Assembly: GCF_900105765.1 (NCBI RefSeq)
Contig: NZ_FNTX01000002.1
Location: 868,001 to 932,000 of the forward strand
Source: Ruania alba
GTDB taxonomy: Bacteria > Actinomycetota > Actinomycetes > Actinomycetales > Beutenbergiaceae
Direction of reading: 5' to 3'
DNA length: 64,000 nucleotides
Positions 25,944 to 35,200 of this stretch are shown one piece after another. How positions within the stretch are numbered: position 1 is the first letter of the stretch; each line of letters opens with the position of its first letter. Under the pieces are notes generated by a model. The model was not told the origin of the DNA. It did not search any database and saw nothing but the letters and a program-made list of their open reading frames with translations. The translations under genes were made by a program, and so were the position numbers.

Positions 25944-26834
25944 TCAGGCCTTCGAGTCGCCCGACTCCTCAGCAGCGTCCTTGACGTCGTCCGCGGCATC
26001 CTCGGCGGCGTCCTTGGTCTCCTCGGCGGCCTCGGCCACGGCTTCGCCCGCCTCACCGGCGGCGTCCTTGGCGTCCTCGGCCACGTCCTGAGCGGCGTCG
26101 GTTGCGGAGTCCTTCACCTCGCCGGCCTTCTCGGCCACCGTGTCGGCAGCATCTCCAGCCGCCTCCTGGGCGGTCGCGGCCGCGTCACCGGCGGCAGCGC
26201 CGGCTTCCTCGGCCACGTGCTTGGCCTTCTCCACCGGGGCCGGAGCGTCGTCCCAGTACTCCTCGGCCCACGGGTCGTCGACCGGCTGTGTGCGCTTCCA
26301 GATCAGTACACCAGCGCCTGCCACGGCCGCTCCGGCCAGGACCCAGCCGATCGTCTTGCCGACCTTGTTCCCGCCCTTGGCCTTCTTCTGCTCGGCCGCG
26401 ACGGCGTCCGAGGCGGCATCGATCACCGAGTTCGCCCGGTTCTGCAGCCCGTCGGCGCCACCACTGGCTGCCTTGGCGGCATCGTCCATCGCCTGCACCA
26501 CGCGGGGGAGCACCCTGTCCACGATCGCGTCGTGGGCGAAGTCGACCGCACCCTTGCTCTTCTCGGCGTACTCGGCGACCTTCGGAGCGGCAGCCGTGAC
26601 GCCGTCTCGCCAGGCCTTCTCCACGCGCGGCGTGGCCCACTCGACGGCGGAGTCCACCTTGGGGCCGGCCCACTCCCTGGCGGAGTCGACCCGGGGACCC
26701 GCCCACTCGACCGCGGAGTCGACCCGAGGACCGGCCCACTCCTTGCCCTGGTCGGCGAGCTGCCGCGCGACCTTGCTGGCTTCCTCGGCCTGAGCCCGAA
26801 GCTGCTCGGCGTTGACCTTCTCCTTGCGCGACAT
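25944..26834 (-). CDS. Repeat-containing membrane protein with LEA-like acidic tail
   Basis: This 296-residue protein has, from residue 33, four tandem 11-residue units of the form WAGPRVDSAVE (Trp at 33, 44, 55, 66), the last diverged to WATPRVEKAWR. An amphipathic Ala-rich helix region follows, then one transmembrane segment (VGKTIGWVLAGAAVAGAGVL, about 158-178). The C-terminal tail of about 100 residues, of Ala/Asp/Glu/Lys repeats (AAGDAAATAQEAAGDAADTV), resembles late-embryogenesis-abundant proteins. Repeat geometry and the tail suggest an envelope or cytoplasmic scaffold with stress protection, but this is inference. ATG 26834 has GGGAG 5 bases upstream. Confidence 0.75.
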   Translation of the reverse strand: MSRKEKVNAEQLRAQAEEASKVARQLADQGKEWAGPRVDSAVEWAGPRVDSAREWAGPKVDSAVEWATPRVEKAWRDGVTAAAPKVAEYAEKSKGAVDFAHDAIVDRVLPRVVQAMDDAAKAASGGADGLQNRANSVIDAASDAVAAEQKKAKGGNKVGKTIGWVLAGAAVAGAGVLIWKRTQPVDDPWAEEYWDDAPAPVEKAKHVAEEAGAAAGDAAATAQEAAGDAADTVAEKAGEVKDSATDAAQDVAEDAKDAAGEAGEAVAEAAEETKDAAEDAADDVKDAAEESGDSKA

Positions 26835-26959
26835 ATGACTCCCTAGCTCACGTCCCGCGGGGCGGGGCACGGATCATTTGGTGTGGTTGGGCCTGTCCAC
26901 TTCCTATCGTGCCACCCGGTCACGGGAAGTGCACACAACTGCGTGCGAAGATGGTTGGC

Positions 26960-27484
26960 ATGGACGCAATTCTGCACACTTCCGCCGGCGACATCACCGT
27001 CGAACTCTTCCCGAACCACGCACCCAAGACGGTGAAGAACTTCACCGAGCTCGCCACCGGGGCACGCACCTGGACGCACCCGGAGACCGGCGCCGAGAGC
27101 AACGACCCGCTGTTCAACGGCACGATCTTCCACCGGGTGATCCCGAACTTCATGATCCAGGGCGGAGACCCGCTCGGCACCGGAACCGGCGGCCCCGGCT
27201 ACCGGTTCGACGACGAGATCCACCCCGAGCTGCACTTCCGCGAGCCGCACGTGCTCGCGATGGCGAACGCCGGGATCCAGATGGGGCGCGGCACCAACGG
27301 GTCACAGTTCTTCATCACCACGGCGGCCACGCCGTGGCTGCAGGGCAAGCACACCATCTTCGGCAAGGTGAAGGACCAGGCTTCGGCCGCCGTCGTGGAT
27401 CAGATCGGGGCGGTCTCCACCGACCCGCGCAACGACCGCCCGGTGGAGGACATCGTCATCACCTCGATCGAGATCATCGACTGA
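26960..27484 (+). CDS. ppiA: Cyclophilin-type peptidyl-prolyl cis-trans isomerase
   Basis: This 174-residue single-domain cyclophilin has active-site Arg/Phe in FHRVIPNFMIQGGDPLGTGT, core MANAGIQMGRGTNGSQFFIT, and Trp in PWLQGKHTIFGKV. It catalyses proline isomerisation in protein folding and has no signal peptide, so it acts in the cytoplasm. ATG 26960 starts at the family's usual DAILHTSAGDI; ATG 26951 is an in-frame alternative three codons earlier. The rhomboid gene follows 7 bp later, a pairing common in actinobacteria. Confidence 0.95.
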   Translation: MDAILHTSAGDITVELFPNHAPKTVKNFTELATGARTWTHPETGAESNDPLFNGTIFHRVIPNFMIQGGDPLGTGTGGPGYRFDDEIHPELHFREPHVLAMANAGIQMGRGTNGSQFFITTAATPWLQGKHTIFGKVKDQASAAVVDQIGAVSTDPRNDRPVEDIVITSIEIID

Positions 27485-27491
27485 CCCTTCG

Positions 27492-28346
27492 ATGAGCAGC
27501 TACCCCTCGGCCCCGCCTCCGGGAAGCGCCGGGGGCGCGGCCGGACCGCCGGTGTGCCCCCGGCACCCGGATCGTGTCTCGTACGTGACGTGCCAACGGT
27601 GCTCCCGGCCCGCCTGCCCCGAGTGTCAGCGGCCGGCCGCAGTGGGGGTGCACTGCGTCGACTGCGTGCGCGAGGCGAACCGTTCGGTCCGCCCGACGCG
27701 CACGGTGCTCGGCGGGCGGGTGGCGGCCAGCGACCGGCCGGTGGTCACGATGACGATCATCGGGATCTGCCTGGCCGCCTTCCTCGCCTCGTACCTCCTA
27801 CCGGGACTACGTGCGGCATTCTGGCTCCGGCCGTCGCTGGCTGGCGACGAACCGTGGCGGCTGATCACCTCGGCGTTCCTGCACGCCGGCTGGCTGCACC
27901 TCCTGGCCAACATGTACGCGCTGTGGATCGTCGGGCCCTTCCTGGAGCAGATGCTCGGGAGATGGCGCTACATCGCGCTGTACCTGGTGAGTGCGCTCGG
28001 TGGGTCGGTGGCCGTGCTGCTGCTCACCGCCCCGGAGAACTATCAGATCCCGACCGTCGGCGCTTCGGGGGCCGTGTTCGGGCTGTTCGCCGCGGTGGCG
28101 GTGGTGCTGCGCCGCACCGGCCGGGACGCCCGGCAGATCCTCGTGGTCATCGCGATCAACGTGGTGATCACCTTCACTGTGGCGGGTATCTCCTGGCAGG
28201 CCCACCTGGGCGGCCTCGTGGTGGGTGGTGCACTCGGTGCGCTGTTCGCCTACCTGCCCAAGGAGCGGCGCTCCGTGGGGGCGGTGCTCGGCGTGGCCGC
28301 GATGCTGGCCCTGCTCGGCGTCCTCACCGCCGTCGCGCTGGCCTGA
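27492..28346 (+). CDS. Rhomboid-family intramembrane serine protease
   Basis: This 284-residue protein has an N-terminal zinc-binding segment with CPRHPDR, CQRC, CPEC and CVDC (residues 22-58), typical of actinobacterial rhomboids. About six membrane helices follow. The catalytic dyad is Ser192 in TVGASGAVFGLF and His238 in WQAHLGGLVVGGALGA. The HxxxN oxyanion element is in HAGWLHLLANMYAL. It cleaves membrane protein substrates within the bilayer; its targets are unknown. It is co-transcribed with ppiA. Confidence 0.93.
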   Translation: MSSYPSAPPPGSAGGAAGPPVCPRHPDRVSYVTCQRCSRPACPECQRPAAVGVHCVDCVREANRSVRPTRTVLGGRVAASDRPVVTMTIIGICLAAFLASYLLPGLRAAFWLRPSLAGDEPWRLITSAFLHAGWLHLLANMYALWIVGPFLEQMLGRWRYIALYLVSALGGSVAVLLLTAPENYQIPTVGASGAVFGLFAAVAVVLRRTGRDARQILVVIAINVVITFTVAGISWQAHLGGLVVGGALGALFAYLPKERRSVGAVLGVAAMLALLGVLTAVALA

Positions 28347-28361
28347 GCTTGTGATCGGCCA

Positions 28362-28394
28362 GGTACGGCCGGTGGGATCGCCACCGGCCGTACC
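28362..28394. terminator. Bidirectional terminator between rhomboid and GH31 genes
   Basis: GGTACGGCCGGTGG and its exact inverse flank the loop GATCG. It lies between the convergent 3' ends at 28346 and 28404. Confidence 0.85.
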
Positions 28395-28403
28395 CCGGCC
28401 GGA

Positions 28404-31400
28404 TCAGCCGGCCTCGGCCTGCCAGTGCTGCTCGGGCGACCCGTCCACGGTCTGCTGCACCACGGACCCGTCGGCATCCACGCCGATCGCCAGGCCGCTG
28501 TGCCCGGCGGTCAGCACGAGCTCACCGCCGGACTCGGTGATCTGGAACCGCTGGTTCGCGGTTCCGGTGCAGGAGTACTGACCAACCAGCGTGCCCGGCT
28601 CGGTGGCCGAGTAAAACACGTCCATGCACTGGCCGCTGCCGGCGTTCTTCACCTCGTAGGAGCCGTCGTCGGGATTCCTGGTGAGGATCCACTTCTGCGA
28701 CGGCGCGGTGGACGGTTCAGCCGTGCCGAGCTGCGACGATTCCGAGCCAGGCGCCTGCAATGCGAGTCCGGTGGCCGCGTTGCCGAGCGTGTACTGGCCG
28801 TCGGCGATCGGCGGCGGGACCACCTCCTGATTCCCGATGCTCATCGCGAACACGTGCACGGCGCTGTTACCCGGCAGGGTGACGGCCACGACCTCACGTT
28901 CGGGGTCGATGGCCGCCGTGGTGGTGAACAGCCGGTACTCCACGCTCGGGTAGGCGGGCCCGTCCGGGGTGTTCTTGCCAAGCGTGGTCACGGCGATCTC
29001 GGCGCCGTACCGGTCCGGGGACAGGCAGCACCAGTTCGGGAACCCGAGGGAGATCTGCTCGCTGGACCCGTCGGCGTAGTGCACCACCCCCGGGCCGCCT
29101 GCACTGCCGCTCGTCCCGGTACCGAGGAGCGCCAACGCGTTCCCCTGACCGGAGACCCCGATCGTGTGCCCGGCGGAGGCCACGTTGTCCGGGGCGCCGG
29201 GCTCGACGTCCGGCCACTCGAAGGTGAAGCCGTTCAGCTCCAGGGCCGCACCCGGCTCGACGCCCTCGGCGGCCAGGCGCTCGGCGATGAAGCTCGAGCC
29301 ACCGCCGTCCAGATCACCCGGTGCCGGGTCGGCCTCCCGGGTGACGCCCACGTTGTTCGCCGCGCTGGGCACATCGGCGAACGCCAGCGTGGTGCTCGCC
29401 TGGGCGGCGACCTGGTGGGCGTTGCTGCGCACCCGGTAGTCCACCTGGGCGCTGATCTCGTACGAGCCCGGCTCGGCCGCGGCATCCGGGGTGAGGGAGA
29501 AGCCGAGCACGGTCTCCTCGCCGTCGGCCAACTCGAGGCCGGCCGCATCGGCGGACTGCACCTGCCAGCCCTCCGGGGCGTCGAGCTCGAGGGACTGCAC
29601 GCGGATGTCGGCTCCGGTGTCGTTGCCGAGCGCGACTTCGACCTCACTGGCCTCGCCGGCCGTGGCGATCGCGGGGAGGGACAGGTCTGCCGTGACGTCC
29701 CGCTCCTGCGGGTGGGTACCCCCGACGGCGCCCGCTCCGACGATCTCGATCGTCGCCTCCGCCGAGGTCGGCAAGGCAGCGGTGCGCACGCTGATCACGC
29801 CGCTGGCCCCGTCGTAGGACCAGCCGGTCGTCTCGTCCAGGGCGCCCGCAGAGGGCACCTCGGACAGTGCCGTGCCATCGACCGTGACCCGGGCCGGGGG
29901 AGCGTCGGTGTGCAGGTTCAGCAGATAGTGCCGTTCGTCCGGCATCCCCGCGTAGCTCCCGTCGAGCGCGCCCAGGGTGACCGTGACGGGACCGCGGCCG
30001 GACTCCGGGGCCTGCACGGAGAACTCCTGCTCGGCGGACTCCCCGTCGGCCCAGGCCTGGGTACGGCCGTCGTCGGCGTACAGGGTGAACGAGGACGTCC
30101 CCTGCGGGTAGATGTCCAGATCGAGCTGGTCCGCCGCCAGGCCCTCGGCCCAGTCCATGGTGCCCTCGGGGAACATCGGCACGATCGCCCCGGCCCGCAC
30201 GAACAGCGGCAGACGCTCCAGCGGTGCGGGATAGTCGTTCAGCGTCTGGTTGCCGGCGTAGACCCGCCCGGTCCAGTAGTCGATCCAGGTGCCCTCCGGC
30301 AGGTAGATCCCGTCCCGGGTGGTGGCGTCCTCGTACACCGGGGCCACGAGGAAGTCGTCACCGGCGAGGAACTCGTACTTCACCGCATCGCCCCAGGTGG
30401 CCGGGTCGTCCGGGTAGTTCACGTACAGCGGCCGGGTGGCGCCCAGGCCCGTCTGGCTGGCCTGCGCGGTGTGCGTGTAGAAGTACGGCAGCAGCCGTTC
30501 GTGCAGCTGCAGGTATCGCGCGTTGATCGCGTTGTGCCGCGGGCCGTAGTGGTAGGGCTGCTTGTCCGTGGCGGCCCAGCCGCTCATCGCGTAGGTGTTC
30601 GGCAGGAACATCTTCCACTGCAGGTCGCGCACGTAGGTGTCCGGGGAGCCGCCGAAGATGCCGTCGATGTCACCGGTGGCCAGGTGCTGGCCGGACATCG
30701 TCGCGCCGGCGTAGGTGGGGATCTGCCAGCGGATGTACTCCCAGGAGCCGGCCTGGTCACCGCTCCAGGTGGCCCCGCAGCGTTGCGTGCCGGCCCATCC
30801 CTCGACCGTCAGCACGAACGCCCGGTCGTCGCTGTTGTCCTCGATGCCGGCGCGGGACTGCTCGCACGCGTCCAGGGCGAAGCGGTATCCCGGGCCCACC
30901 CAGGCGACGTCGGTCTTGCGTACCCGCACCCCGTTGCTGACCTCGTACTCCTGGTCGGTCAGGTCCGCCTCGGTCCACAGGCCCAGCTCGGCGCCGCGGT
31001 CGTTCAGCATCTGCCCGGTCTCGCCGAGGTCTTCGTATCCGCAGCCGTAGCCGTCGTTGACGAGCATCCAGCCCAGCGGCATGTCGTTCTCGACGTAGCC
31101 GTCGGCGACGGCCTGGGAGTCGCGCAGCGTCTCCCGCTCGCCGCGGTTGGCGTTGTGCAGGTAGCAGTCCGCGTCGCCCACCTCGAGGGCGTACATGGGC
31201 ACCATCAGGGGACGTCCGGTCAGCTCGGTGTACCCGTCGATCACCTCACGCGTGTCGCCCACGAAGTACCACGCGTCGAATCGCTCCTCGGAGTGGGTGG
31301 TGCGCACCGGCGCGCTGAAGTCGTAGCTACCGGGGGCGAAGGTGTTGCGGAGCACTCCGTACCCGTTGCTGGAGAGGTAGAACGGTGCTGCGTTCGGATT

Positions 31401-32009
31401 GCCGCCGTCCTCCCAGTTGAAGTCGCGGGAGATGGTGATCTGATTGTCCCGGTGGCTGAACCGGCCGTTCTGCATGCCGCCACCGAAGAACTGCTCCTGC
31501 TCGCCCTGCTCGAGCGTCTGCGTGGTGCTGCCTTCGTCCCAGCGCAGCGGCGCGGTCTCGCTCCACAGCACGGCTCCGTCGTCATCGGCGAGCTCCATGG
31601 TGAGCGGGTTCTTGGTGACGGTGAGCTGCGCCTGGTCGGTGCTGATCAGGTACGCGCTCTCTGTCTCCTCCAGCCGTGACGCGCCGCCGGTGTAGCCGTC
31701 CTCGACGACAATGGTGGCCGAGGGGTCGCCGGGCTCGGCGGGCGGTTCGCTGGCGGGGTCGGTGAACTCGCCGTCCGGGGCCAGCCACACGCGCAGCAGG
31801 TCCTCGTCGGGCACCTGGATCCGCAGGGCGGCGTCGCCGGAGGTGAAGGTGTAGGTGTCGCCGTCGGCGGTCACCCCATCGACCGCTCCGAGCTGCCCGT
31901 CTGCCGCGTGCGCGGAGCTCGCGGTCAGCGGGACCAACCCGACGGCGACCAGCGCCGCCGCGCTCAACGCGCCGACCGCTCGCGAGCGTGTGTGATTAAT
32001 AGTGATCAT
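28404..32009 (-). CDS. Secreted GH31 glycoside hydrolase with NEW3 and ricin-type domains
   Basis: This 1201-residue protein has a Sec signal peptide ending SSAHA at residue 35. Residues 40-640 form a GH31 core: substrate-binding beta domain, then a TIM barrel with the probable nucleophile Asp367 in RKTDVAWVGPGY and acid/base Asp418 in WSGDQAGSWEY. GDIDGIFGGSPDTYVRDLQW follows. The canonical GxWxDMNE is absent, which points to a divergent GH31 subfamily (alpha-galactosidase- or alpha-GalNAcase-like members are possible). Then come a NEW3 domain (about 790-870), an unassigned beta-sandwich and a C-terminal ricin-B lectin (YTLGNAATGLALQ, NAGSGQCMDVF, EQHWQAEAG). AAAGGG precedes the ATG. The product is extracellular. 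Confidence 0.9.
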   Translation of the reverse strand: MITINHTRSRAVGALSAAALVAVGLVPLTASSAHAADGQLGAVDGVTADGDTYTFTSGDAALRIQVPDEDLLRVWLAPDGEFTDPASEPPAEPGDPSATIVVEDGYTGGASRLEETESAYLISTDQAQLTVTKNPLTMELADDDGAVLWSETAPLRWDEGSTTQTLEQGEQEQFFGGGMQNGRFSHRDNQITISRDFNWEDGGNPNAAPFYLSSNGYGVLRNTFAPGSYDFSAPVRTTHSEERFDAWYFVGDTREVIDGYTELTGRPLMVPMYALEVGDADCYLHNANRGERETLRDSQAVADGYVENDMPLGWMLVNDGYGCGYEDLGETGQMLNDRGAELGLWTEADLTDQEYEVSNGVRVRKTDVAWVGPGYRFALDACEQSRAGIEDNSDDRAFVLTVEGWAGTQRCGATWSGDQAGSWEYIRWQIPTYAGATMSGQHLATGDIDGIFGGSPDTYVRDLQWKMFLPNTYAMSGWAATDKQPYHYGPRHNAINARYLQLHERLLPYFYTHTAQASQTGLGATRPLYVNYPDDPATWGDAVKYEFLAGDDFLVAPVYEDATTRDGIYLPEGTWIDYWTGRVYAGNQTLNDYPAPLERLPLFVRAGAIVPMFPEGTMDWAEGLAADQLDLDIYPQGTSSFTLYADDGRTQAWADGESAEQEFSVQAPESGRGPVTVTLGALDGSYAGMPDERHYLLNLHTDAPPARVTVDGTALSEVPSAGALDETTGWSYDGASGVISVRTAALPTSAEATIEIVGAGAVGGTHPQERDVTADLSLPAIATAGEASEVEVALGNDTGADIRVQSLELDAPEGWQVQSADAAGLELADGEETVLGFSLTPDAAAEPGSYEISAQVDYRVRSNAHQVAAQASTTLAFADVPSAANNVGVTREADPAPGDLDGGGSSFIAERLAAEGVEPGAALELNGFTFEWPDVEPGAPDNVASAGHTIGVSGQGNALALLGTGTSGSAGGPGVVHYADGSSEQISLGFPNWCCLSPDRYGAEIAVTTLGKNTPDGPAYPSVEYRLFTTTAAIDPEREVVAVTLPGNSAVHVFAMSIGNQEVVPPPIADGQYTLGNAATGLALQAPGSESSQLGTAEPSTAPSQKWILTRNPDDGSYEVKNAGSGQCMDVFYSATEPGTLVGQYSCTGTANQRFQITESGGELVLTAGHSGLAIGVDADGSVVQQTVDGSPEQHWQAEAG

Positions 32010-32408
32010 TTCGGCGCCCTTTCAAGCATCATTGCTCAGTAGGGTCCTCACGCTATGGCGCGCGTGCTGCGCGCGTCAAGAGAGGCTTGGCTTGCCCCCT
32101 GGGTTGGACACGGCGCCGACCAGGAGTGCGTCAGGGGGCAAGTGACACAGGTGTAGTTCTCCACAGGTGTGACCACAGGTTGGGGAAGTTTCATCCGTGT
32201 AGTTCTCCACAGGTCTGTGCACAGCTGGGGATAGTCACACCGATGTGATTCCCGGCCTGATCGGGGTACGCGGTGTCGAGCCATCCGGGACAGCCACCAG
32301 TAAGCGCTAGAAAAAAGTTCGTAACCGCTCTGGACTTCTGGATCTACAGCGCTGTAATGTTCCGGTCAGCGACGACGGCGTCCCCCGACGAGAGGAAGAC
32401 AGACGGTC
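32010..32408. other. Divergent intergenic region with CACAGG-rich direct repeats
   Basis: No gene is supported here. GTGTAGTTCTCCACAGGT occurs exactly at 32151-32168 and 32197-32214, each followed by a similar CACAG(G/C)T(T/G)GGGGA. TTCTCCACA differs by one base from a DnaA box. The right end holds the promoter and LacI-type operator of the sulfatase operon. Confidence 0.6.
32345..32356. promoter_or_regulatory. LacI-type operator of the sulfatase operon
   Basis: TACAGCGCTGTA is a perfect 12-bp palindrome with the central CG preferred by LacI-family proteins. It lies 52 bp before the sulfatase start codon. The LacI gene at 36975 closes the same operon. Confidence 0.55.
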
Positions 32409-33878
32409 ATGGCAGCGAGTACCAGCCAGCCCCACATCGTGGTGCTGATGACGGACCAGCAACGGGTGGGTCTCACCGGTGTTGAGGGGGGCCCGGACTC
32501 GATGCCGCGGCTGGATGCGCTGTTCGCCGACGGCGCGCGCTTCGACCGTGCCTACACCAGCTGCCCGGCGTGCGTGCCGGCCCGTACCAGCCTGCTGACC
32601 GGGCGGTTCCCCTCCGCGCATCGCGTGCGGCAGAACAGTACGGCTGAGCATGCGTTCTACAGCAAGGATCTGCTGGATGTGCTGCGGGCGGCGGGCTACT
32701 CGTTGCACTTCAGCGGCAAGCCGCACATGCATCCCGGACCGGGGGACTTCGACACCTTCCACGGCCCGTTCATGCACGGCGGTGGGCCCGCGGAGAGTGC
32801 CGCGCACGAGGAGTTCGATGCGTGGTTGCACGGGCTCGACCACGCCGTGACCGAGGAGCCGACGCCGTTCCCGGTGGAGTCCCAGCTGCCCTACCGGATC
32901 GTCGATGGCGCGATCCGGGCGGTGGACAGCGCACCCGCGGAGGATCCGTACTTCCTGTGGCTGTCGTTCCCGGAACCGCACAACCCGTATCAGGTGCCCG
33001 AGCCCTACTTCAGCATGTTCGACGAGGCCGAAGTACCGGAACGGCTGGCGGGTCCGGAGGTCCTGGACGCGCTGGGCTGGCGGTTCCGCTGGTTGCACCG
33101 GCTGATCGAGGAGAAGCGGCCCGGGTTCGACCAGGTGTGGAGGCGGTACCGGGCGAACTATCTGGGCATGCTGGCCATGATCGATGACCAGATCGGGCGC
33201 CTGGTGGATCACCTGGCCGCCCAGCCCGGCGGGCTGGAGAACACGGTCTTCGTGTTCCTCACTGATCACGGGGACTTCGTCGGGGACTACGGGCTGCAGC
33301 GCAAGGGTGCCGGCCTGCCGGAGGCTCTCACCCGGATCCCGCTCGCCGTGACCGGCCCCGGGGTCGAGACCCAGCACCGCAGCGAGCCGGTCTCCATGGT
33401 GGACCTGCTGCCCACGATCGCCGAGTGGGTGGGCCAACCGATCCCACCCGGGGTGCAGGGCCGGTCCCTGGCGCCGCTCCTGCGCGGAGGTGAGGCTCCG
33501 CCGTCGGAGTTCTCCACCATCTACGCCGAGCACGGATACGGCGGCGTCTCCTACGACGAGAGCGACCGGCCCCCGCTGCACTTCCCCTACCAGGGCACCA
33601 CCTTCGACGAGCTGAACAGCGTCACCCAGAGCGGGGAGATGCGCATGGTCGTCGGGGACCGATACAAGCTCGTCGTCGACGATCGGAGCGAGGTCTTCCT
33701 CTACGACCTCGAGGCCGATCCCGCCGAGACCGAGGATCTCAGCGACGACGCCGCCCTGGCCGGCGTCCGGGAGGACCTCTACCGCCAGCTCGTGCAGTGG
33801 TTGCTCCGCGTCGCGGACGACCTGCCCGCGGGCAGCTACCAGCCGAAAACCCGTCCCCACAACTGGCGCTGGGCCTGA
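32409..33878 (+). CDS. Type I (formylglycine) sulfatase
   Basis: This 489-residue alkaline-phosphatase-superfamily sulfatase has the maturation motif CVPARTSLLTGR with Cys55, the residue oxidised to formylglycine. Metal ligands lie in VLMTDQQ (Asp16) and FLTDHGDFVGDYGLQRKG. It has no signal peptide, so it acts in the cytoplasm on sulfated sugars after import. It is the first gene of an operon with a sugar transporter and LacI regulator, consistent with intracellular desulfation of an imported sulfated saccharide. RBS GAGGAAG precedes ATG. No sulfatase-maturing enzyme gene is in the window. Confidence 0.92.
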   Translation: MAASTSQPHIVVLMTDQQRVGLTGVEGGPDSMPRLDALFADGARFDRAYTSCPACVPARTSLLTGRFPSAHRVRQNSTAEHAFYSKDLLDVLRAAGYSLHFSGKPHMHPGPGDFDTFHGPFMHGGGPAESAAHEEFDAWLHGLDHAVTEEPTPFPVESQLPYRIVDGAIRAVDSAPAEDPYFLWLSFPEPHNPYQVPEPYFSMFDEAEVPERLAGPEVLDALGWRFRWLHRLIEEKRPGFDQVWRRYRANYLGMLAMIDDQIGRLVDHLAAQPGGLENTVFVFLTDHGDFVGDYGLQRKGAGLPEALTRIPLAVTGPGVETQHRSEPVSMVDLLPTIAEWVGQPIPPGVQGRSLAPLLRGGEAPPSEFSTIYAEHGYGGVSYDESDRPPLHFPYQGTTFDELNSVTQSGEMRMVVGDRYKLVVDDRSEVFLYDLEADPAETEDLSDDAALAGVREDLYRQLVQWLLRVADDLPAGSYQPKTRPHNWRWA

Positions 33879-33907
33879 ACCCGGTGCCGCGACCAATGGA
33901 GGTCACC

Positions 33908-35200
33908 ATGGCACACATCGACCGACGCACGTTCCTCGGAGCGGGAAGCGCTGCCCTGGCCGCCGGAGCCCTGGCGGGCTGCGGTTCCGATGGCGGAGGC
34001 GAGTCGGGCGACTCGAACTCCCTGCGGGTCGCCTGGTACGGCGGACAACCTGCGCACGAAGGCGTGGAAGCCGCGCTGAACGCCTACACCTCGGACAACG
34101 CCGACATCAGTCTCGCGACCGAGAAAGCAGCCTTCGGCGACTACTGGGACAAGCTCGCCACCCAGGTCGCAGGTGGCCAGGGGCCGGACGTGCTGCGCAT
34201 GTCGATGTCCTATTTCGCCGAGTACGCCGATCGTGGCGCCCTGCTCGACCTGAGTGAGTATGCCGGCAGCACGATCACCACCTCGAGCCTGGATCCGGAC
34301 GTCGCCACCAGCGGTGAGATCAGCGACGGGCTCTACGGCATCGGACAGTCCTCCATCACGCACGCCACGTTCCGTAACCCCCAGCTCGTCGACGAGTACG
34401 GTCTGGAACTGCCCGCCGAGTGGAGCTGGGACGACTTCGTCGAGTTCTGTCAGGAGTTCTCCGACGCTGCGGGGCCAGGGAAGTACGGGACCACCGATGC
34501 CGGTGGCAACTTCCAGATCTTCGAAGTATGGGCACGTCAGCACGGCACCGAACTCTTCGACGAGAGCGGTTTGGTCGTCACTGCCGACATCGTCGAGGAG
34601 TGGCTGGTGATGTGGCAGAGCCTGCGTGAGGCCGGCGCTGCCCCCACCTCGGACATCACAGCGGAGAGCACCGGATTCGAGACCTCTCAGCTCGCCCAGC
34701 TGGGCGCCGCGATCGAGTTCGGATGGGTCCAGCAGGTCGCCTTCTACCAGCCGGTGGTCCCCGACCACCCGCTCGAGGTCTTCGCCGTGCCAGGGCTCAC
34801 CGCAGGCAGTCTCGAGGGCCAGTTCCTCAAGGCGCTGGACTTCTGGTGCGTGACCAGCGAGACCGCGAACGCCGACGGGGCCGCCGAGCTGATCGAGTTT
34901 CTCCTCAGTGATGAGCGCGCCGTCAGCTCCATCGGCCTCACCCTCGGGGTGCCGCCCTCGTCTGTCTCCCGCGATCTGCTCGGGCTCGGCACCGACACGG
35001 CTGAGGGGCGCGCGATCGCCTACGTCGACGCCATTGCCGGGTCGACCGGGCCCTCTCCCCAGCCGTGGCCGACCGGGTATGGCGAGCTCCAGGCGACGGC
35101 CTTCCCCAGCCTCAACGAGGATGTCGGATTCGGTGATGCGACTCCGGCAGAGGCGGCCGCCCGGTTCATCGACGACGCGGCACGAGCACTCGGTTCATGA
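33908..35200 (+). CDS. CUT1 sugar ABC transporter substrate-binding lipoprotein
   Basis: This 430-residue family-1 solute-binding protein has a Tat-type signal (RRTFLGAG) with a lipobox ALAGC (Cys25), so it is exported folded and lipid-anchored. The mature part has SBP_bac_1 features (LRVAWYGGQPAHEGVEAALN, GPDVLRMSMSYFAEYADRGA, DGLYGIGQS). ATG 33908 has GGAGG 6 bases upstream. It begins 29 bp after the sulfatase stop and overlaps the first permease gene by 4 bp. The ligand is probably a sulfated oligosaccharide. Confidence 0.92.
   Translation: MAHIDRRTFLGAGSAALAAGALAGCGSDGGGESGDSNSLRVAWYGGQPAHEGVEAALNAYTSDNADISLATEKAAFGDYWDKLATQVAGGQGPDVLRMSMSYFAEYADRGALLDLSEYAGSTITTSSLDPDVATSGEISDGLYGIGQSSITHATFRNPQLVDEYGLELPAEWSWDDFVEFCQEFSDAAGPGKYGTTDAGGNFQIFEVWARQHGTELFDESGLVVTADIVEEWLVMWQSLREAGAAPTSDITAESTGFETSQLAQLGAAIEFGWVQQVAFYQPVVPDHPLEVFAVPGLTAGSLEGQFLKALDFWCVTSETANADGAAELIEFLLSDERAVSSIGLTLGVPPSSVSRDLLGLGTDTAEGRAIAYVDAIAGSTGPSPQPWPTGYGELQATAFPSLNEDVGFGDATPAEAAARFIDDAARALGS

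Noticed and set aside
28425-31679. 1084-residue open frame on the plus strand
   Set aside because: Mirror of the GH31 gene; Arg/Gly/His/Val-rich composition with no domain.
32151-32236. Chromosome origin
   Set aside because: Only DnaA-box-like near matches; no dnaA, dnaN or rpmH in the window.
32048-32284. Small minus-strand open frame in the GH31-sulfatase gap
   Set aside because: No RBS, no family, and it lies across the direct repeats and promoter region.
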